From assembly GCF_021347895.1 (NCBI RefSeq), contig NC_067117.1, positions 20,764,358 to 20,828,357 of the forward strand: a DNA stretch of 64,000 nt, read 5' to 3'. Of the stretch, positions 60,101 through 64,000 are shown piece by piece. A program made the translations under genes and the position numbers. This DNA comes from Acanthochromis polyacanthus. Lineage: Eukaryota; Chordata; Actinopteri; Pomacentridae. Under the pieces are notes generated by a model. That model did no database searches. It saw only the letters and a list, made by a program, of their open reading frames with translations, and was not told the DNA's origin. Within the stretch, counting starts at the first letter, position 1. Each line of letters begins with the position of its first letter.

Positions 60101-60237
60101 AAAAGCGTTACTTCTTTCTATGGGATTTATACAGACGAGAGCACGTCACTGAAGTTAATGTAGTTCATTAAGAGAAGTTTACCGTCATTCATCCAAAATA
60201 TTCCCGAACTGCCACTTCTTCTCGCTTCTGCCGCCAT
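43694..60237 (-). CDS. kiaa1328: kiaa1328: hinderin, SMC3-binding coiled-coil protein (complete)
   Basis: Twelve coding exons join in one frame on the minus strand: 60183-60237, 59698-59727, 59324-59619, 59079-59179, 58794-58909, 53741-53865, 52268-52644, 51890-52108, 51612-51707, 49215-49306, 48884-48992, 43694-43922. They total 1845 nt, 614 residues plus TGA, against about 577 in human. Hinderin is reported to bind the cohesin subunit SMC3 through coiled coils and to compete with SMC1. Visible parts: an N-terminal FWMNDDEEQPLVFVPG motif; LCPEDKRRIANLIEELARVS before a coiled coil at about residues 150-235 (LQQQYRECQELL inside); a Cys cluster at 313-332; a second Arg/Glu/Gln-rich coiled coil at about 375-440; and a C-terminal block ending DLEESQILEDIFFIC. 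The start ATG lies in a YY1-type sequence. It is tail to tail with celf4 and head to head with tpgs2. Confidence 0.9.
45067..45201. repeat. (GA)n microsatellite running into a 10-bp tandem repeat
   Basis: Pure then interrupted GA/GC-GA dinucleotides at 45067-45160 are followed by four copies of agtgagaatg (one with tcag) at 45161-45201 and a short gtgtgtg. Length polymorphism is likely. Confidence 0.95.
46915..47040 (+). repeat. Fish interspersed repeat 3' segment
   Basis: cctgaaaatttcatccaaat, ccgttggtctgtttatccgt and a cagacagattcacagattcac tail match a common fish repeat with 'gaaaatttcatccaaatccgt ... cagacagacaga'. Truncated copy; class from memory only. Confidence 0.6.
48884..48992 (-). 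CDS. kiaa1328: kiaa1328 coding exon 11, 109 bp
   Basis: Acceptor tgttaacaacag, donor gtaaca. It encodes PLKQSRRDMATSPAKSPASL then NKPTSASVIHQIPEA, a Ser/Pro/Lys-rich segment with possible phosphorylation sites (TSPAKSP). Confidence 0.82.
49215..49306 (-). CDS. kiaa1328: kiaa1328 coding exon 10, 92 bp
   Basis: Acceptor ggtcttctgcag, donor gtaagc. It encodes VCEDAEEHPAGQSLHEKNSR then VVPAHVDNDNG. Polar and probably disordered. Phases fit both sides. Confidence 0.8.
49445..49515 (+). repeat. Interspersed repeat, copy A (inverted partner at 51495)
   Basis: acctggcattaacatgcatc onward aligns with the reverse complement of 51495-51562 at roughly 80 percent by eye. A partial direct copy (acctggcattagaatgcatc) follows at 49513. 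It could be the end of a decayed transposon. Confidence 0.55.
49687..49916. mobile_element. Non-autonomous Tc1/mariner-type element (230 bp, palindromic)
   Basis: Terminal inverted repeats start cactaccagtcaaaagt and end acttttgactggtagtg and are flanked by TA on both sides. The arms stay complementary far inward (for example agattaatac with gtattaatct), so nearly the whole element is a palindrome. There is no transposase. The termini match the widespread fish Tc1-like family. Confidence 0.85.
51495..51562 (-). repeat. Interspersed repeat, copy B (inverted partner at 49445)
   Basis: The reverse complement starts acctggcatcaacatgtgtc and continues with cagtggacagatctaagtac, matching copy A 2 kb away. 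It sits about 50 bp from the exon 9 donor. Confidence 0.55.
51612..51707 (-). CDS. kiaa1328: kiaa1328 coding exon 9, 96 bp
   Basis: Acceptor aaatttgttag, donor gtaaac. It encodes a Ser/Gly/Glu/Pro-rich disordered stretch (QAEGSSSKIMNGGPEPEGPS). The acceptor is weak, with few pyrimidines, but phase fits on both sides and no better site is near. Confidence 0.75.
51890..52108 (-). CDS. kiaa1328: kiaa1328 coding exon 8, 219 bp (second coiled coil)
   Basis: Acceptor gacacacag, donor gtacca. It encodes LQSEKSLCSEAKEALTRPLL then a charged helix with KLQLAMERERLQARLAEQEE and LNRQNQQLHQSRLDYS. The helix is Arg/Glu/Gln-rich with Leu spacing, typical coiled coil. Confidence 0.88.
52268..52644 (-). CDS. 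kiaa1328: kiaa1328 coding exon 7, 377 bp, with cysteine cluster
   Basis: Acceptor ctctgtccag, donor gtacat. It encodes a Ser/Gly-rich low-complexity part, then six Cys in the pattern C-x4-C-x5-C-x2-C-x2-C-x-C (52372-52431), then GYHDTFTQEECER. Whether the cluster binds metal is unknown. Confidence 0.85.
52645..53740 (-). other. kiaa1328: kiaa1328 intron 6
   Basis: 1.1 kb. Its acceptor has an extreme polypyrimidine tract: seventeen A on the plus strand at 52656-52672, read as T on the transcript. No repeat or exon was recognised. Confidence 0.8.
53741..53865 (-). CDS. kiaa1328: kiaa1328 coding exon 6, 125 bp (coiled coil)
   Basis: Acceptor atggtcatccag, donor gtaaga. It encodes LQQQYRECQELLGLYQQYLS followed by QQQTKINQSITQLSQPPTHS, a Gln-rich helix recognised from hinderin. 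It ends in phase 0. Confidence 0.9.
53866..58793 (-). other. kiaa1328: kiaa1328 intron 5 (4.9 kb), minor-spliceosome (U12) type
   Basis: On the minus strand it begins gtatccttt (58785-58793) and has ttccttaac (53880-53888) 14 nt before the acceptor-proximal exon edge. Both equal the U12 consensus. Phase 1. The interior is ordinary AT-rich intron with a few A-rich patches; no exon was recognised. Confidence 0.88.
58794..58909 (-). CDS. kiaa1328: kiaa1328 coding exon 5, 116 bp (coiled coil), U12-type donor
   Basis: Acceptor cttgtcggacag. It encodes RVSEEREESVQRLKDEQGNF and GRKIQQLEQQNLIIAQERE, a heptad-rich helix. The donor is gtatccttt, an exact U12-type 5' splice site. The exon ends one base into the Ser codon completed by exon 6. 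Confidence 0.9.
59079..59179 (-). CDS. kiaa1328: kiaa1328 coding exon 4, 101 bp
   Basis: Acceptor ttcttcgtgcag, donor gtatta. It encodes VISETSRPMSEVCLKDLCPE and DKRRIANLIEELA, the best conserved hinderin motif, leading into the coiled coil. Confidence 0.9.
59324..59619 (-). CDS. kiaa1328: kiaa1328 coding exon 3, 296 bp
   Basis: Acceptor tctcatgtccag, donor gtaaac. It encodes a Ser/Thr/Lys-rich, probably disordered segment (VMKTRTPFNLGYGSACTSYK, KKQAPLQSDLPG) and ends TSQ in phase 0. The acceptor is chosen by frame with the 30-bp exon. Confidence 0.8.
59698..59727 (-). CDS. kiaa1328: kiaa1328 coding exon 2, 30-bp microexon
   Basis: Acceptor gtcttcttcccag, donor gtgagt. It encodes the acidic-hydrophobic peptide DEEQPLVFVPG (first and last codons split), which I recognise from the hinderin N-terminus. 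Both phases fit. Confidence 0.85.
59728..60182 (-). other. kiaa1328: kiaa1328 intron 1
   Basis: 455 bp, ordinary AT-rich intron with GT...AG ends. Nothing further recognised. Confidence 0.8.
60183..60237 (-). CDS. kiaa1328: kiaa1328 coding exon 1
   Basis: ATG at 60237 in the context caacATGG. It encodes MAAEARRSGSSGIFWMND; donor gtaaac. The last base starts an Asp codon finished by exon 2. Confidence 0.88.
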
Positions 60238-60498
60238 GTTGAATCAACCGCCACCACTCCCAGAGAGCCAAGCGTTGCCAGGGAATTGTAGTCCCGCCTT
60301 ATTCTTGCATCTGAAGAGTTAATTGGTTGTTCGTAGAAATCTGACATTCTATTGGCTCAAACATGTGTCACTACTACGTCCACCTGCACTTCGCTTCCTG
60401 TGCGTCTGTTGTGAAGTGATCGACTGAACGATGCTCTGCAGATATCTGCAGATGATGTATTTGGTGTTTTGTACAAATTTGTGATTCCAAACGTAAAA
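60238..60498. promoter_or_regulatory. Bidirectional promoter of kiaa1328 and tpgs2
   Basis: Only 261 bp separate the two divergent start codons. It has no clear TATA box. Visible motifs: actacaattccc on the minus strand (60281-60292), the core of the ZNF143/THAP11 site; inverted CCAAT boxes attgg at 60322 and 60351, 29 bp apart, as for NF-Y; gttgcc at 60274, a half RFX X-box; and aacatggcggc on the minus strand (60230-60240), a YY1-type site over the kiaa1328 ATG. These are typical of TATA-less housekeeping divergent promoters. Confidence 0.75.
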
Positions 60499-60574
60499 AT
60501 GGAGGAGACGAAAGAGAGCTTGTCGTTTAAAGGTGTTGCCGAGAGACTCACACTTGGCATTACTCGATTACTTG
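60499..60574 (+). CDS. tpgs2: tpgs2 exon 1 (coding)
   Basis: ATG in gtaaaaATGG. It encodes MEETKESLSFKGVAERLTLG and ITRLL; donor gtgtgt. Phase 1. Confidence 0.92.
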
Positions 60575-62535
60575 GTGTGTTTTACGACATTTGCATTGAA
60601 ACTAGCAGCTAACGCGCAGGTTAGCTAGCCAAACATAAATTATGTTTTCATGAGTACCAGCTGTGTTAAATTTCATTAGGTTGTGCTTATTGTTTCAGAG
60701 AATATGCCTGGTGTCGTCGATGTGCGTTTCGCAGAGAGGGAGCCTGCAGAGAAGAGGAGCCTGCTGTCATGGGAACAGGTGCTAAAATCAGCCTTACAGA
60801 TGTCTCTTTTTTTTTTTTTGGTCTGGCAGTACACTGTTGTCTCATTTATGAAACTAATTCATTTATTCCTCAGAAAAACACATGCATTTTGCCAGAGGAT
60901 CTGCGAGATTTCTATCTGACAACTGATGGATTTACACTAACCTGGAGCGTTAAACTAGATAGTAGGTGGTAAATAAAAATCTCACAGAAGTCCACATTCA
61001 TTCAAATGAAACTGCTAACATAAAGTGATAACTGTTAAATGCTCATTTTTGTGCTCTTTAGTATAATCCTGCGTGTCTCTTTTCTTCAGATGAGTGCGTT
61101 CCTTTAGGATGTATGATGGTTAACAGTGTCGCCAGGCTGTGCCCACTCCTCCAACCAGTGTCATTTTTCTCCCTTCCCAATGCACCCTCACTGGCTGACC
61201 TGGACTGGGAGGAGAGCAGCACAGAAAGAGGTAAAAATTCACCTGTCAGAGCCTCATGTGGGCTTAACTCAACAATTACAGCATGTCAAGATCAATTATG
61301 TCTGTTTATGTGTGCTCACTTGTGCAGAAAACAGGCTAATGAATGAACTGTTGATTGGACAGTAAATATTTACTCAAGATTCATTAATGCTATCTGTCAG
61401 GTTTGGAGCATGCGCCCGCTGCACCTCATTTTGATTCTCGGAGCCGCATCTTCGAGCTGGATTCCTGTGGAGGGACTGGCAAAGTGTGCCTGGTCTACAA
61501 AAACTGCACTCCAGGTGTTCTGCTTTGTATTCACATATTGTGCCCTTTCGGTATTCCCTAAGCAAAAAATTTAACTTTGAAAAGTTTTGAAGAATTAATA
61601 TATTATCTCCACGTTTTAAAGTATGAGTTGCGTCATTTAGATGTTGATTTTGCTATTTTTCAGGTGTGGTGGCCCAGCAGAGTGAAATCTGGTTCCTAGA
61701 CCGCTCACTGTGCTGGCATTTTCTGACAGCAACCTTTACCTCCTACTACCGACTGATGATAACCCACTTGGGTCTGCCTGAGTGGCAGTATGCCTTCACC
61801 CCATATGGTCCAAGTCCCCAGGCCAAGGTAGCAAATGGCTGAATGTCTAATCAGTCTTTTTTTAAAACCATATGTTGCATTTGTCATCTGTAATATTCAG
61901 TAGTGATATTAACAACACTTGGAACCATTATAGTGATACAAAATAAAATTTATTCAGAATAATCCCTTTATAGTACACTACAATTTTGGCTGATTTAATA
62001 TTATAATACAATGACATAAATCTGAGTTTTAAGACAATTTCACAAAGTAACAAAGTGTTTTACCCCAACTGAAATACGATGGGTATCTTGCCATTATCAC
62101 TCTCTGAAAGTCTCTTTACTCGCATGTATTAAATGCCACAATTTCCTGAGCATGAAAACTGCATTGCTGAAAAATTAAGCAAAGGAAGAACAATGTATTT
62201 TAAAAATTTTCTCTGTAGTGTACCTCTGCTATATGCACTTTGTAATGCACTTGTTTTTTTGTCCACATAACTAAAGAATTTATTTCAAATTGTCAATATT
62301 CTGGTTCCCTCTGCAGCAGTGGGCATCCCTCTACCAGCCGCTGACCTTCAGCTGTGAACTCAGCCTTGGAGATCCTGCTGGAGATTCCTATGTCAACAAG
62401 CTGGATCCCACAAAGGCCTTCAAAGGCAAATCAAAGGCACCAGCCCCCAAGAAGAAGCAGTCAACACAGTGTGGCTCAGGGGGTACGGCCAAGGGCCAAG
62501 GCAACACAGGAAGACACAGCGGAACGAAGCGGTGA
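60499..62535 (+). CDS. tpgs2: tpgs2: tubulin polyglutamylase complex subunit 2 (complete)
   Basis: Seven exons (60499-60574, 60699-60778, 60874-60961, 61090-61230, 61401-61514, 61664-61827, 62317-62535) give 882 nt, 293 residues plus TGA; human TPGS2 is about 300. The protein is a non-catalytic subunit of the TTLL1-containing complex that adds glutamate chains to tubulin in axonemes, centrioles and neurons. Recognised parts: ERLTLGITRLLE at the N-terminus; SWEQKNTCILPEDLRDFYLT with DGFTLTWSVKLD, the SMI1/KNR4-like fold; SLPNAPSLADLDWEE; FDSRSRIFELDSCGGTGKVC; SEIWFLDRSLCWHFLTATFT; YYRLMITHLGLPEWQYAFTP; and a basic Lys/Gly-rich tail after VNKLDPTKAFKGK. All phases join without gap. It shares its promoter with kiaa1328. 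Confidence 0.95.
60699..60778 (+). CDS. tpgs2: tpgs2 exon 2
   Basis: Acceptor ttattgtttcag, donor gtgcta. It encodes ENMPGVVDVRFAEREPAEKR and SLLSWEQ, ending in phase 0. Confidence 0.94.
60874..60961 (+). CDS. tpgs2: tpgs2 exon 3
   Basis: Acceptor tttattcctcag, donor gtaggt. It encodes KNTCILPEDLRDFYLTTDGF and TLTWSVKLD. The alternative donor three bases on would create a stop, so this one is chosen. Confidence 0.94.
61090..61230 (+). CDS. tpgs2: tpgs2 exon 4
   Basis: Acceptor tctcttttcttcag, donor gtaaaa. It encodes NECVPLGCMMVNSVARLCPL and SFFSLPNAPSLADLDWEESS. Confidence 0.93.
61401..61514 (+). CDS. tpgs2: tpgs2 exon 5
   Basis: Acceptor gctatctgtcag, donor gtgttc. It encodes EHAPAAPHFDSRSRIFELDS and CGGTGKVCLVYKNCTP. 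Confidence 0.93.
61664..61827 (+). CDS. tpgs2: tpgs2 exon 6
   Basis: Acceptor tgctatttttcag, donor gtagca. It encodes SEIWFLDRSLCWHFLTATFT, YYRLMITHLGLPEWQYAFTP and GPSPQAK, the most conserved part of the protein. Confidence 0.95.
61828..62316 (+). other. tpgs2: tpgs2 intron 6
   Basis: 489 bp, AT-rich, GT...AG; ends ccctctgcag directly followed by cag (NAGNAG). Nothing else recognised. Confidence 0.85.
62317..62535 (+). CDS. tpgs2: tpgs2 exon 7 (last coding)
   Basis: It encodes QWASLYQPLTFSCELSLGDP, SYVNKLDPTKAFKGKSKAP and the basic tail to GTKR, stop TGA at 62533. The first AG is chosen because it keeps the K-Q-W of the family; the second would drop Gln. Confidence 0.94.
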   Translation, partial: QWASLYQPLTFSCELSLGDPAGDSYVNKLDPTKAFKGKSKAPAPKKKQSTQCGSGGTAKGQGNTGRHSGTKR

Positions 62536-63420
62536 GAAGGTTCAAATCGAAGAAAGACATTTCAGTCAGCCTCGTTGTTATTTGTACGATCAACATGGCT
62601 TCAAAGAGCAGCCTGCAATTCCTTCATTGACTGGAATCAGTGTGTTAGAAGCTCTATACAATGCGAGAGCATGTTGTCCAAAAACTAAACTGCATGTCTA
62701 AAGAGATGCTTAACAAGGGGTTTTGCTGGCTCAACACATGGCTAAGGTGGTATTTATCTGATAGAGGGAATGTTGAGCATGATGGACAAATTAGTCTTTC
62801 AATCACCAGCTAATTGCATCAGCACCAAATACAGTACTCACTAATTTATTTCGTGTTCACTGGTAACAGTACGTGGTAAAAAGTAATTTTAAGCAGTCAT
62901 TTCAAGAAATATAGTCATGTGCTGCTGTCATAGAACATATAATACTGACGTGTCAAATTGTACCACTGTTGCTATCAAGGACACTGTCTATTCATAACTG
63001 CAGTTATCACTGCACTTTATTTATTGCTCATTTTCTGTTGCATTATACAACAATAATATATATATATACATAAAATGTGGAAAATTCCTAAGAAAGTTTG
63101 TAAATTACTCAGCAACACGTTTCTTTACGTTAAAGCGTTAGTAATTGAAAGTAATACTGTAGGTTCAGCCTGTACAGCTGAAAGGTAGTGGCGACATTTT
63201 GAAACTGGAAATGAAGTCATAATGTGATTCTACAAATAGAAACTGATCATATGACTCACTAAAATTGTTCAGGCTGCAATACCAAACGTCAGTTTGAACA
63301 GCTGTATGAACTCTGAGCTTCGGTATTGAACCTTACATCGCTGAAGTGTGTGTGCAGACTTTAGCATGAAATGTTACAATGTCAAGGACTGGCAATAAAC
63401 CATGAAGTTAGGCTTTAGTA
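62536..63420 (+). other. tpgs2: tpgs2 3' UTR (to about 63420)
   Basis: AT-rich non-coding sequence with a (TA)n patch at 63057-63070, ending shortly after AATAAA at 63394-63399. Confidence 0.6.
63394..63399 (+). terminator. tpgs2: Polyadenylation signal of tpgs2
   Basis: AATAAA about 860 nt past the stop. It is the first canonical hexamer on this strand after the coding region that I see. Confidence 0.55.
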
Positions 63421-64000
63421 ATCAGTGTTATCACTGGCCATTGATTCTCTGATGTTAACTTTACAAAGATGAAAAGCTGCATTGGAGTTTAGGAACACTG
63501 CCCTGTATAATGATAACAACAGCCACTCTGATTTTTCCATATTTATGAACTAATATGAGAAAGTTATAGCCAGCTTTTTTGATTTATCTTCATCCATTTA
63601 CGGCTCTTGATGCCAGAAAAATAACGGTCAACAGACCCAATACAACACGTAGGACTAAGTATTCTGGAGAAGACACATATACACTTTTTGTCTTTTGGCT
63701 GCTGTGCACTGGCTTGGTGGAAGAACAAATATGTGCATTATCTTTAACTGAGCTGTTGCCCTTTCAAGCTGTGAGAAGCCAGCTCCTATTGTTTCTATTT
63801 AACTTACACATAGATACATGTTTGTTTGTTTTTAATGCAATGTATTAACACTGTTTTCTTCTCTTTACATACTCTGAGGTTTCTACGACCATATAAGTGG
63901 TCCCTTGTTGATTGTTATAATGAATGATATTCATGGTGTCCTCCAAGGTCGCATCAGTTGCTATTGCCTCAATATTAAAAACACAAAATATAAGCTAGTT
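63421..64000. other. Downstream flank of tpgs2
   Basis: No gene, repeat or signal recognised; short open frames only. Confidence 0.6.

Overview
The window is vertebrate nuclear DNA, almost certainly from a ray-finned (teleost, probably percomorph) fish. The evidence is AT-rich non-coding sequence with GT-AG introns, long (GT)n and (GA)n microsatellites, several recognisable fish interspersed repeats, and three split genes whose proteins match vertebrate families. No bacterial, phage or viral gene is visible, and nothing looks like an undescribed multi-gene system. The interest lies in RNA processing and in the transposable elements.

Layout: (1) 1-21113 has no coding exon that I can find and is read as a long 5' intron of celf4, with repeats and microsatellites. 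(2) 21114-35981 (+) holds the last ten constitutive coding exons of celf4, a CUGBP/ELAV-like RNA-binding protein, covering RRM2, the divergent linker and RRM3. RRM1 lies upstream of the window. A 37-codon in-frame cassette exon candidate (31224-31334), an alternative donor inside RRM3, a GC-AG intron, NAGNAG acceptors and a probable 3'-UTR intron (36049-38256) are visible. The 3' UTR runs to about 43175. (3) 43694-60237 (-) is a complete 12-coding-exon gene for hinderin (KIAA1328), 614 codons with every exon phase joining. Its fifth intron carries textbook U12-type donor and branch-site sequences. (4) 60499-62535 (+) is complete tpgs2 (tubulin polyglutamylase complex subunit 2), 293 codons in seven exons. 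(5) 62536-64000 is the tpgs2 3' UTR and flank.

The order celf4 > < kiaa1328 | tpgs2 >, with celf4 and kiaa1328 tail to tail and kiaa1328 and tpgs2 head to head, is the arrangement I know from human 18q12.2. This supports the celf4 call over celf3, celf5 or celf6. kiaa1328 and tpgs2 share a 261-bp intergenic promoter with a ZNF143/THAP11-type motif, two inverted CCAAT boxes and a YY1-type motif over the kiaa1328 ATG. Gene names are by recognition of protein sequence, not by a search. Exon borders were chosen by splice consensus plus continuous reading frame.
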